Source: Argonema antarcticum A004/B2 (GTDB lineage: Bacteria; Cyanobacteriota; Cyanobacteriia; Cyanobacteriales; Aerosakkonemataceae). Taken from it: DNA of 32,473 bases. The stretch is from contig NZ_JAIQZN010000081.1 in the NCBI RefSeq assembly GCF_023333585.1, positions 1 through 32,473 of the forward strand. The letters are read 5' to 3'. A model generated the notes under the pieces. The model did not search any database, was not told where the DNA came from, and worked only from the letters and a program-made list of their open reading frames with translations. Shown in pieces: positions 8,414 through 16,777 of this stretch. A program made the translations under genes and the position numbers. How positions within the stretch are numbered: the stretch's first letter is position 1; each line of letters opens with the position of its first letter.

Positions 8414-9832
8414 ATGAAAACCATTCAAGCAGTTGCTCGCTATTTTCCGGAAAGTTGCGGTGGAATTCACATCCATCTCAGTGAAATTCTGCCTGTGCTG
8501 CAAGAGATGGGTGTAGAGAGCAAAGTGGCTGCATCTTGCGATGAAGCTAAAGAAGACTCTTACACTTATAAGGAAGTAGAAGTTTACCGTTATCCAGTAT
8601 TTCCTAGCCCCAAACCGGAACCAAATCACGGTGCATCTCTTCACGGTGGTTTTGAGCATTTCGCTCGTTGGCTGAAGGAACAAAAAGCAGACATTTACCA
8701 TCAACACCAATGGACTCCTAAGTGCGGGTTGCCTCATCTGCGTTTGGCTAAAGAATTAGGGATGGGGACGGCGGTATCGGTAAGATTGCCTCAGCCAATT
8801 TGCCAACGCCAAACATTAATGCTGAATGGAGAAGAAGCTTGCGACGGCAAAATCGATCCGGTTCGATGCGGTTATTGTTGCGGTGTTTCCCAAAATCTTT
8901 CGCCTTCAGTTGTTAAGAGTTTAAGTCATTTACCTGTGGCTATAAGTCAAGCAGCAGCGGGTATGATGCGCCGTTTGGAGAAAGCTCCTGGGCCGATCGA
9001 GGAAACTGCGAATGCTTTGCTTAAGCCTGTGGCGATACCTGCTTTCGCAGCTGCTCGTTTGCAAGGTTTGCAAGAGATGGCGAAATATGCCGATCGCATT
9101 GTTGTGATGTCAGAATGGGTTGGCGAAGCTTTGACGATCAATGGCATACCTAGAGAAAAGCTTTTTTTGTTGAGACACGGGATTGCTGAATCTTTTGCCG
9201 ATGCTTACAAACAAACAGTTTTGCAGCCCAAAAAACCTGGGGAACCGCTCAGAGTTGGTTTCTTAGGTCGCTGGGATCGAACTAAGGGAATTCATATCAT
9301 TGTAGAAGCAGTAAAATCTTTGCCATCGGATGTGCCGATCGAATTAATTATTCACGGCGTTGCCAGTAACGATGAATATCGAGAACAAGTTTTATCTCGC
9401 ATTGGCGATGACCCTCGAATTCGGATAGCCAAACAGTTAAAACGCGAAGAATTAGGTTCGGCGCTGTCAGGTTTTGATGTCCTAACTGTCCCGTCGCAAT
9501 GGTTGGAAACAGGGCCTGTGGTGGTGCTAGAAGGTCATGCTTACCGCGTTCCTGTAATAGGTTCCAAACTAGGGGGAATTGCTGAAAAAGTGAAGCACGG
9601 CGTTGATGGATTGTTGGTGCCAGCGAGCGATGTAAAAGCGTGGGCTGATGCTTTTGCTAAGTTAGCTTTAGCTCCCGATTTATTGTATAATCTTCGTCAA
9701 GGAATTCAGCCGGTTCGGACTATCAGTATGGAAGCGGCAGATTCGTTAACGCTTTATAACAGTATTTTGGCAGAGCGGTCTGAATCTGCCGCTTATGATG
9801 TTTCTGCAAGTTTGCAGTTACAGCCGCTATAG
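8414..9832 (+). CDS. GT4-family glycosyltransferase (GT-B fold)
   Basis: The 472-residue protein has the two-domain GT-B pattern of family 4 glycosyltransferases. The N-terminal half opens with ARYFPESCGGIHIHLSEI, the usual glycine-rich acceptor-side loop. The C-terminal half has VGFLGRWDRTKGIHIIVEAV, then TVPSQWLETGPVVVLEGHAYRVPVIGSKLGGIAEKV, which contains the E-x7-E-like nucleotide-sugar binding region. A Cys-rich insert (about residues 133-157, with five cysteines) interrupts the N-terminal domain and may be structural. No signal peptide is seen, so it acts at the cytoplasmic face on a lipid-linked acceptor. The ATG at 8414 follows paralog 2 by about 110 bases. Confidence 0.9.
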   Translation: MKTIQAVARYFPESCGGIHIHLSEILPVLQEMGVESKVAASCDEAKEDSYTYKEVEVYRYPVFPSPKPEPNHGASLHGGFEHFARWLKEQKADIYHQHQWTPKCGLPHLRLAKELGMGTAVSVRLPQPICQRQTLMLNGEEACDGKIDPVRCGYCCGVSQNLSPSVVKSLSHLPVAISQAAAGMMRRLEKAPGPIEETANALLKPVAIPAFAAARLQGLQEMAKYADRIVVMSEWVGEALTINGIPREKLFLLRHGIAESFADAYKQTVLQPKKPGEPLRVGFLGRWDRTKGIHIIVEAVKSLPSDVPIELIIHGVASNDEYREQVLSRIGDDPRIRIAKQLKREELGSALSGFDVLTVPSQWLETGPVVVLEGHAYRVPVIGSKLGGIAEKVKHGVDGLLVPASDVKAWADAFAKLALAPDLLYNLRQGIQPVRTISMEAADSLTLYNSILAERSESAAYDVSASLQLQPL

Positions 9833-9886
9833 CAGCGTTAGTTACAAGTGGTTTTCGATCGTCTATCTGAATAAAGGTGCAACATT

Positions 9887-10660
9887 ATGGGTATGAAAAA
9901 GTCTTCTACTAATTTACGGTGGATTTATTTGAAAGAAGCTTTAACAACTACGTTGGTGGGTTGGATTCCGCTGAAACCGGGTAGAGTTTTGCGAAGAGTG
10001 CTATACCGTAATATTTTGGGAGGTTTGGGTAAATCTGTACAAATTGAACCGGGTGTTGAATTTGTCAATGCCGATCGTGTTGAAATTGGGAAGGGAGTTA
10101 AGATCGATCGCTATGTTCGGCTCAGAAATGTAGGCCGAGATAGTAAAATTAGGATTGGCGATTGGGTACGCCTTAATCGTGCGGCTGATATCAAACTGCA
10201 TTCTGGCGGCAGTGGCTATATTGAGATTGGCGATTACACTTCGATCGGCCCTTATACTTGTATGACGGGTCGGGATATTAAAATTGGGAAGTACTGTTTG
10301 ATCGCACCTCATGTGGGGATTTTTGCTAACAATCACGTTTTTACCGATCCTACAGTGCCGATCGTACAGCAAGGACACACTTACAAGGGAATTATAATTG
10401 AGGATGATTGCTGGCTGGGCAGTGGTGTAAAAGTCTTAGATGGAGTTACGATCGGTCAAGGCAGCGTAATTGGAGCCGGAGCGGTAGTCACTAAAGATAT
10501 TCCTCCTTACTCTATTGCGGTTGGCATACCTGCTAAGGTGGTTGGTAAGCGCGATGCTGCTCCTAACAAATCTCATAACAAATCGATCAAAGCTGAAGCG
10601 GGTGAGTTGGAGAGCATCGACATAGAATCGCAAAGGAATTATCTGGAAAAATTAGTTTGA
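9887..10660 (+). CDS. Left-handed beta-helix (hexapeptide) acyltransferase
   Basis: The 257-residue protein has many hexapeptide repeats (about residues 55-225: [68 protein letters not shown]) and ends the fold with the characteristic [12 protein letters not shown]150 in the NNH motif matches the catalytic His of CysE/LacA/NodL-type acetyltransferases. It probably O- or N-acetylates a sugar in the repeat unit using acetyl-CoA in the cytoplasm. An AAGGTG sequence precedes the ATG at 9887; the ATG at 9893 is also possible. A hydrophilic tail of about 30 residues after the helix is of unknown function. Confidence 0.88.
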   Translation: MGMKKSSTNLRWIYLKEALTTTLVGWIPLKPGRVLRRVLYRNILGGLGKSVQIEPGVEFVNADRVEIGKGVKIDRYVRLRNVGRDSKIRIGDWVRLNRAADIKLHSGGSGYIEIGDYTSIGPYTCMTGRDIKIGKYCLIAPHVGIFANNHVFTDPTVPIVQQGHTYKGIIIEDDCWLGSGVKVLDGVTIGQGSVIGAGAVVTKDIPPYSIAVGIPAKVVGKRDAAPNKSHNKSIKAEAGELESIDIESQRNYLEKLV

Positions 10661-10701
10661 TCCAAGTGGCTGGGTCGATTATATGGTGGTGACTCACTAG
10701 C

Positions 10702-10726
10702 AGGCGATCGCAGAACAGCATCGCCT
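10702..10726. other. Inverted repeat containing a HIP1 site
   Basis: AGGCGAT at 10702-10708 is repeated in inverted form as ATCGCCT at 10720-10726 with an 11-base loop, in the gap between the acyltransferase and polymerase genes. One arm overlaps a GCGATCGC octamer. No T-run follows, so I do not call it a terminator. Confidence 0.4.
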
Positions 10727-10864
10727 AATCATCCTCAAGACTGATGCACAACTTGGGGGAAGGTTTATAATACATCAAAGCTGTTGTCTTGTTTTCCCGA
10801 TCGTTAACTAAAAAATCTGGGATGGCTATAGCTCTGCCCCAGCGCGAATATTGAAAATATAACT

Positions 10865-12205
10865 ATGATAAATTCTCTTTTCGCTAATTTTATAAAAACA
10901 GATAAAATCTCAGCGCAAGGACGAAATAGTTTGGAAATTTATCCACAAAACTTTGAAGAAAAAATAATTTGGTATTCCATCACAGGAGTCTACGTTCTTT
11001 ACTTCATTGGAGCCCAACATTTATTAGCACCGGGACTGGCTTGGTTCTTTGGGTTTTACATCTGCAAAAAACTATGGAATCAAACTGAAGAGACTCCACC
11101 GGAAGAAAGAATTACCATACCGATTGGGATTTGGGTATGGATTATTTGTATGATATTCATGGAGGTGACTTTAGTTGTATCTCATATTGACTACGATATG
11201 GATCTTTTGAAAACTATTAAATCAACTATCAACTTTTTTGTCAGAACTTGGGCTCTTTTCGCATTGTTCCCTTTAATAGGATGCCTTAAGATAAGACCGC
11301 AATTAATTTATAGAGCAATCTGTATAGTTTGCCTGCAAAGTTTAATTTTTATCCCCATTTGTTATATATCGAGTCTAATACATTTAAAATCGCTATTATA
11401 CGTTTCTCCTCTTTTTAAACTTGGAGGTGTTGGGGCAGAATATTACAATGTATACCTTTATGGGGTTGATGGTGAGACTCACCAAGCCCGATTATACTTA
11501 TTTACCCCTTGGGCTCCAGCTCTGGGACTGGTAGGCGATATATATTTCTTTCTTACCTATAAAGAAGCTAGCAAAAAGTGGCGCTGGATTGGTATTATTG
11601 GTGCTGCTGCTATGGTTTGGGGTTCAGCTTCCCGGTTGGGTCTACTGTGCCTGCTGATTCTTCCGGTGGTAAACTTTGCTTTAGGCTATTTTAGTCGTCC
11701 GATCGTACAACTCGGAACAGGAGTATTCAGCTTCTTAGCTGGTCTTTTTGGTATCCAAATAATTAATTGGGCTAAAGATTTTAAGGCACAGTTTGACGGT
11801 CAAAGGGCTGGGTCTTCAAGAGTTAGAGAAATCTTGGCTAACTTAGCTATGTACCGTTGGAAGACAGAAGCACCGATTTGGGGGCATGGAGTTGCCGAAC
11901 CAAAAGGGCCACCTGTTACGACGGGCAAACCGATCGGCTCGCACCATACCTGGTTTGGACTTTTATTCGCTAATGGTATCGTAGGTCTGATCGCTTTTGC
12001 AATTCCCCTCACATGGAGTTTTATAGAGTTTTTTATCAAGGCTCAGAAAAGTGCGATCGCCCAGACAGCGTTAGGTGTTCTTTTAGTTTTATTTTTCTAC
12101 ACTTTTGCAGAAAATGTAGAAGCTTTGATATACGTTTACTGGCCGGGTTTGGTACTTATGGGGATAGCATTTAAAGAAAAACTTAATCTCAATATCTTGT
12201 CATAA
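10865..12205 (+). CDS. O-antigen ligase/polymerase-like membrane protein (Wzy type)
   Basis: The 446-residue polytopic membrane protein has roughly ten to eleven hydrophobic segments and the Wzy/WaaL layout. A large hydrophilic loop lies between late membrane segments (about 310-365) and contains RAGSSRVREILANLAMYRWKT and GSHHTWFGLLFANGIVG, the H-x-x-x-x-x-L-x-x-G signature region of the O-antigen ligase family. In the pathway it would polymerise lipid-linked repeat units on the periplasmic side, or ligate glycan to an acceptor. Position among glycosyltransferases, a flippase and a chain-length protein favours polymerase. The stop at 12205 leaves 44 bases before the chosen start of the next gene. 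Confidence 0.85.
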   Translation: MINSLFANFIKTDKISAQGRNSLEIYPQNFEEKIIWYSITGVYVLYFIGAQHLLAPGLAWFFGFYICKKLWNQTEETPPEERITIPIGIWVWIICMIFMEVTLVVSHIDYDMDLLKTIKSTINFFVRTWALFALFPLIGCLKIRPQLIYRAICIVCLQSLIFIPICYISSLIHLKSLLYVSPLFKLGGVGAEYYNVYLYGVDGETHQARLYLFTPWAPALGLVGDIYFFLTYKEASKKWRWIGIIGAAAMVWGSASRLGLLCLLILPVVNFALGYFSRPIVQLGTGVFSFLAGLFGIQIINWAKDFKAQFDGQRAGSSRVREILANLAMYRWKTEAPIWGHGVAEPKGPPVTTGKPIGSHHTWFGLLFANGIVGLIAFAIPLTWSFIEFFIKAQKSAIAQTALGVLLVLFFYTFAENVEALIYVYWPGLVLMGIAFKEKLNLNILS

Positions 12206-12249
12206 ATTTGATTGAAAAAATTGTTTTTATCGCTATCGAGGATGTGTCT

Positions 12250-13242
12250 ATGCCAGTTGTATCTGTGATTATTCCTGCTTACAATGCTGAGAAAACTATC
12301 TTAGAAACTATTCAGTCCTTACAGCAACAAACATTCTCGGATTTTGAAGCGATCGTTATTAATGACGGTTCGACTGATTCAACAGTAGAACTGTTGAGTA
12401 AAATAGAAGATGGGCGGCTGAAAGTTTTTTCTTATGAAAATGGTGGACTACCAGTTGCTCGCAATCGCGGGATCGATCGCGCTACCGGAGAATATATCAC
12501 TTTCATCGATGCAGATGACTTGTGGACACCAGATAAATTGGAGCTACAGCTAGCCGCTTTGCAGCAGCATCCCGAAGCAGGAGTCGCTTACAGTTGGACT
12601 GCTTTTATAAACGAAAAAAGCGAGTTTTTATATGCGTGGGAGCCGCTTTATTACGAGGGAAATGTCTATCCTGAATTGCTAATTAGAAACTTTATTTCCA
12701 GTGGTTCCAATATCCTTGCTCGGAAGCAATTTATTGAGACAGCAGGTAAGTTCGACCCCAACCTTAAATCAGCTGAAGATTGGGATTATTATATACGACT
12801 AGCAGCTCTGTGTCCTTTTGTTTTGGTTCCTAAATATCAAATTCTTTACCGTCGGTCTTCGCAATCGATGACATCTAAAGTTGATGTCATGGAAAAATAC
12901 ATACTTACGGTGACAGAGAGAGCATTTCAGGCTGCGCCACCAGATATGCAGTATCTTAAAGAGCGTAGTTTGGCAAGTACTTATCGGTTTCTGGCACAGC
13001 TATGTATAGCTCACGTTCAGGATGATGAAGGAGTAAAACTGGCAAGTCAGAAATTGCAAAAGGCGATTCGATCGCATCCAAAGATTTTGCTAGATCGCCA
13101 GACTCTGCGTTTAGTGGTAAAGATAGCATTGATGCGATTGCTTCCCTATCAGTTGTCTCTTAACTTTACGCAATTTCTTGGTAAAGTCTTACCTGACTCT
13201 GCAACCAAACTTTTTAAACTAGGGAATCAAGATGTAGTATAG
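12250..13242 (+). CDS. GT2-family glycosyltransferase
   Basis: The 330-residue protein is a GT-A fold family 2 glycosyltransferase. VSVIIPAYNAEKTI opens the protein, VINDGSTDST provides the nucleotide-binding Asp, and FIDADDLW the DxD-like metal motif; SAEDWDYYIRLA matches the ED catalytic-base region. I chose the ATG at 12250 rather than the upstream TTG at 12208 because GAGGA at 12238-12242 is correctly placed and the protein then begins directly at MPVVSVIIP. The C-terminal 100 residues are helical and lack membrane segments. The sugar specificity cannot be read from sequence. Confidence 0.9.
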   Translation: MPVVSVIIPAYNAEKTILETIQSLQQQTFSDFEAIVINDGSTDSTVELLSKIEDGRLKVFSYENGGLPVARNRGIDRATGEYITFIDADDLWTPDKLELQLAALQQHPEAGVAYSWTAFINEKSEFLYAWEPLYYEGNVYPELLIRNFISSGSNILARKQFIETAGKFDPNLKSAEDWDYYIRLAALCPFVLVPKYQILYRRSSQSMTSKVDVMEKYILTVTERAFQAAPPDMQYLKERSLASTYRFLAQLCIAHVQDDEGVKLASQKLQKAIRSHPKILLDRQTLRLVVKIALMRLLPYQLSLNFTQFLGKVLPDSATKLFKLGNQDVV

Positions 13243-13315
13243 TCTTTTTAGTAAGTAAGCCTAACCAGGCCAAGCAAAACTTTGTTCCAGGCCCAATACT
13301 ACTCAAGGTGCAACT

Positions 13316-14614
13316 ATGAATTTAACCGCAAGGTTAGCTAAACCGATCGCTAAGCTCAAGAGTAAGCTTAATAGCGATTTTATTCGCAATCTTGGCTGGT
13401 TGGGCGGTGCGGAATTAATTAATCGCGTTTTTCGTTTAGCAACAACTGTCATTTTGGCTCGCTGTTTATCGCCGTATGACTATGGGTTAGCAGCTTTGGT
13501 TTTGACAGTTTATGAGTTTACGCAAGTATTGACGAGAATTGGTATTGCCGGTAAGGTAATCCAGGCTGACCAAGAAAAACTCGAATCTATATGCAACGGT
13601 GCATACTGGTTAAATTGGCTTGTGTGTTTTGGTGTATTTGTTATCCAGTGCGTTGTGGCTTTTCCTGTAGCTTGGTTTTATCATGACAATCAACTAATTC
13701 AGCCCATTTGTTTAATGGCAATTGTTTATTTAATAACTCCTATCGGCAGGATACAAGCAGCTCTAATCCAGAGGGAAAATCGACTAAAAATTACAGCTAT
13801 AAGCGGTGCGATTCAATTAGCAGTAGGCAATATTTTAACAGCAATATTTGCACTTATGGGTTTGGGAATGTGGGCGATCGTACTGCCCAGAATTATTACC
13901 GCCCCTATTGATGCGATCGTATGTATATACAATCATCCTTGGCGTCGAACTAAAGGCTTTACCACAGAACGATGGTGGGAAATTTTTAAGTTCGGCGTCA
14001 ACTTTATTGTCATTGGGATGTTGGCAACTTTGAGAAACAATTTAGATTATTTAATCATCGGTCGATTTTTAGGAGTTAAAGAACTGGGAATATATTTCTT
14101 TGCCTTCAATGCAGGTCTGGGAATTAGTTTAAGCGTCATCCAATCTATTACCACAGCATTATATCCTCACATTTGTGCGGTAAGGTCTAACTGGGTAGAG
14201 TTCGAGAGAAGGTATTTTAGCGGTCTGAAAACGATCGCCTTCATCATCTTTCCCTTGGTATTGTTGCAATCTAGCTTAGCCCCCATATACGTGCCAATAA
14301 TCTTTGGCCAAAAATGGGTAGTTGCAATTCCTATTTTGATTCTGATTTGCTTATCAGCAATACCCCGTCCTTTCTTCCTAGCTGCTACTAACCTTTTCGC
14401 AGCGATCGACAAACCGAACTTAAGCTTGATAGGCAATCTTTTATTCACAGTTATTTTTGCGATTGGGTTGCTGATCGGAGTTAAATGGCAAGCTCTAGGA
14501 GTTGCTATTAGTGTTTTAATAACCCATATTATTTTCATGCCTTTCTTTGTAATTTGGGCAGGACGGTATGTCTTTTCTGCCAATAGAAGCGAACCAGCTA
14601 AAGAAATTAACTGA
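13316..14614 (+). CDS. Wzx-type polysaccharide flippase (MOP superfamily)
   Basis: The 432-residue protein has about twelve predicted membrane helices and the start typical of polysaccharide transporters (RNLGWLGGAELINRVFRLATTVILARCLSPYDYGLAAL), followed by GRFLGVKELGIYFFAFN. It matches the Wzx/WzxC-like lipopolysaccharide exporter group of the MOP superfamily. It would flip undecaprenyl-linked repeat units across the plasma membrane for the polymerase encoded upstream. AAGGTG five bases before the ATG supports the start. Confidence 0.9.
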   Translation: MNLTARLAKPIAKLKSKLNSDFIRNLGWLGGAELINRVFRLATTVILARCLSPYDYGLAALVLTVYEFTQVLTRIGIAGKVIQADQEKLESICNGAYWLNWLVCFGVFVIQCVVAFPVAWFYHDNQLIQPICLMAIVYLITPIGRIQAALIQRENRLKITAISGAIQLAVGNILTAIFALMGLGMWAIVLPRIITAPIDAIVCIYNHPWRRTKGFTTERWWEIFKFGVNFIVIGMLATLRNNLDYLIIGRFLGVKELGIYFFAFNAGLGISLSVIQSITTALYPHICAVRSNWVEFERRYFSGLKTIAFIIFPLVLLQSSLAPIYVPIIFGQKWVVAIPILILICLSAIPRPFFLAATNLFAAIDKPNLSLIGNLLFTVIFAIGLLIGVKWQALGVAISVLITHIIFMPFFVIWAGRYVFSANRSEPAKEIN

Positions 14615-14647
14615 AATGTAAAATTTGAAAAAAATTAGGATGTAAAA

Positions 14648-15643
14648 ATGAAAAAAGTTTCGGTCATTATTCCAGTTTACGGAGTTGAGAAGTACATAGC
14701 GGCGACAGTGCAATCTGTTCTGGAGCAAACTCACAATAATTTTGAGTTGTTGATCGTTGATGACGGTTCTCCCGATCGGAGTATCGAAATTTGTCAGCAG
14801 TTTGCAGACGCTAGAATCAAAATTATTCGTCATGATAATCAGGGCGTAGCTGCTGCCAGAAATAACGGGATTCGTCACGCTCAAGGCGAATACTTAGCAT
14901 TTCTTGACGGAGACGATATCTGGTTGCCAGAAAAGCTAGAAAAGCACGTCGAACATTTGGAAAATTCGCAGCAGGTGGGGGTTAGCTTTAGCCGTTCTGC
15001 TTTCATCGATGCAGAAGGGAAGCCTTTAGGGATTTATCAACTCTCTAAGCTTAATGACATTACCCCACTCGATTTACTTTGCCGCACTCCTATTGGAAAC
15101 GGCTCAGCACCAGTGATTAGGAAAGAAGTTTTTGAATCTAATGACTGCTATTTTGATGAAGATAGGCAATTGCACCCTTCGGAGGATGTTGAATGTTGGC
15201 TGCGAATTGCTATCCAAACTAATTGGAAAATTGAGGGTATCCCGGAAGCTTTGACGCTGTATCGAGTGAATCCGCAGGGATTTTCGGCACAGCTATTTAA
15301 AAAATTGAAGTCTTGGGAAAAGTTACTTGAAAAACTGCGCTCTTACGCACCCAATCGCATAGCTGAGTGGGAAAATCCAGCAATGGCTTATCAGCTGCGG
15401 CATTTAGCTCGAAGAGCAGTAACTCTCAGAGATGGTAAAACAGCAACGGAATTGATCCACCGTGCATTAGCTACCCACTGGCGCATTTTTATAGAGGAGC
15501 CGCGCCGGACATTGCTGACTTTGACTGCTGCCTATTCGCTTTCGCTTTTACCGCTATCTTTTTACCGCCAACTTGAGGATATTGCTTTAAAGATTACGGG
15601 GGCTAATCAAAAGCGTCGCCTTCTTCAAGAGCAGCCTAGATAG
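14648..15643 (+). CDS. GT2-family glycosyltransferase, tandem copy A
   Basis: The 331-residue family 2 glycosyltransferase has KVSVIIPVYGVEKYI, LLIVDDGSPDRS, FLDGDDIWLPE (DxD) and HPSEDVECWLRIA (catalytic-base region). AGGA sits seven bases before the ATG. It is very similar to the next gene (15685-16710) along its full length, including the tail (RILxxEPRRTLLTL, YRQ), so the two arose by tandem duplication. The flippase gene ends 33 bases upstream, which suggests one transcript. Substrate is unknown. Confidence 0.9.
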   Translation: MKKVSVIIPVYGVEKYIAATVQSVLEQTHNNFELLIVDDGSPDRSIEICQQFADARIKIIRHDNQGVAAARNNGIRHAQGEYLAFLDGDDIWLPEKLEKHVEHLENSQQVGVSFSRSAFIDAEGKPLGIYQLSKLNDITPLDLLCRTPIGNGSAPVIRKEVFESNDCYFDEDRQLHPSEDVECWLRIAIQTNWKIEGIPEALTLYRVNPQGFSAQLFKKLKSWEKLLEKLRSYAPNRIAEWENPAMAYQLRHLARRAVTLRDGKTATELIHRALATHWRIFIEEPRRTLLTLTAAYSLSLLPLSFYRQLEDIALKITGANQKRRLLQEQPR

Positions 15644-15684
15644 CACTCTCGTTGCCACCAACTTAAACCTATTTGGTGATTAGC

Positions 15685-16710
15685 ATGAAAAAAGTTTCTG
15701 TGATTATTCCGATTTACAATGTAGAAAAATACATCACTGTTGCCGTACAGTCGGTTCTCAATCAAACTTACGAAAATTTTGAGTTGTTGATTGTTGATGA
15801 TGGTTCTCCCGATCGCAGCGGAGAAATTTGTCAGCAATTCACCGATCCCAGGATTAAAATAGTTCGTCAACAAAATCGCGGTTTGGCTGGGGCGAGAAAC
15901 ACAGGTATTCGCAACGCTCAAGGGGTATATTTGGCGTTTCTAGATGGGGATGACCTGTGGTTGCCAGAAATGCTAGAAAAAAATATCGCTCATCTCGAAA
16001 GTTCACCAGATGTAGGTATTAGCTTCAATCGTTCTGCTTTTATCGATGAAGCGGGAAACGAGTTAGGCACTTATACAATGCCTCAGCTTAAGGATATAGA
16101 CTTGACTTGTTTGCTGCGCGGTAGCCCAATCGGGAATGGTTCGGCGGCGGTAATTCGACGCGAGGTGTTTGCAACAATTAGCTTTCAAGATAATCTTTAC
16201 GGTAGTGTGGAAGATTTTTATTTTGACGATAGTTTTCGCCAATCAGAAGATATAGAGTTTTGGTTACGCATCGTTATCCAAACACCGTGGAAAATAGCAG
16301 GTATTCCCGATGTTATGACTCTTTATCGGGTGAATACCGCGAGTCTTTCAGCCAACTTTGTCAAACAGTTCGAGTCTTGGGAAAAGGTGTTTGAAAAGAC
16401 TCGCTCTTATGCACCAGAAAAAGTCGAACCTTGGGAAAGTATGGCTAGAGCTTACCAGCTGCGTTATTTAGCGAGAAGTGCAGTGCGGATGCAGGCAGGT
16501 GCAGCAGCAGTACAATTAATTAATCGATCTTTGTCTACTTACTGGCGCATCTTGCTGGAAGAACCGCGCCGCACACTATTAACCTTAGCTGGTGCCTATA
16601 TGCTTCAGCTGCTTCCTCCAGCTGTTTACCGCCAGATTGAAGGTTTTGCCTCAAAAACGACAGGGGCGACCCAAAGACAACGTATTCTTCAAGAGCAATC
16701 TAAGCAATAG
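15685..16710 (+). CDS. GT2-family glycosyltransferase, tandem copy B
   Basis: This 341-residue protein is the duplicate of the preceding gene, with KVSVIIPIYNVEKYI, LLIVDDGSPDRS, FLDGDDLWLPE and a conserved SED catalytic-base region. Relative to copy A it has an insertion of roughly ten residues before the SED motif (around SFQDNLYGSVEDFYFDD). I chose the ATG at 15685 over the TTG at 15673 because it aligns with the MKKVSVIIP start of copy A and has GGTGA upstream. Divergence around the acceptor side suggests the copies may add different sugars or linkages. Confidence 0.9.
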   Translation: MKKVSVIIPIYNVEKYITVAVQSVLNQTYENFELLIVDDGSPDRSGEICQQFTDPRIKIVRQQNRGLAGARNTGIRNAQGVYLAFLDGDDLWLPEMLEKNIAHLESSPDVGISFNRSAFIDEAGNELGTYTMPQLKDIDLTCLLRGSPIGNGSAAVIRREVFATISFQDNLYGSVEDFYFDDSFRQSEDIEFWLRIVIQTPWKIAGIPDVMTLYRVNTASLSANFVKQFESWEKVFEKTRSYAPEKVEPWESMARAYQLRYLARSAVRMQAGAAAVQLINRSLSTYWRILLEEPRRTLLTLAGAYMLQLLPPAVYRQIEGFASKTTGATQRQRILQEQSKQ

Positions 16711-16777
16711 GTAAATCAATTTTATCTTAATATCAATTAACGATTCGTTACTTGATCGAAGTTATCAGATCGATTTC

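Noticed and set aside
10865-16710. Assigning hps (hormogonium polysaccharide) gene names
   Set aside because: The enzyme types are compatible with that pathway, but I could not tie individual proteins to named members from sequence alone.
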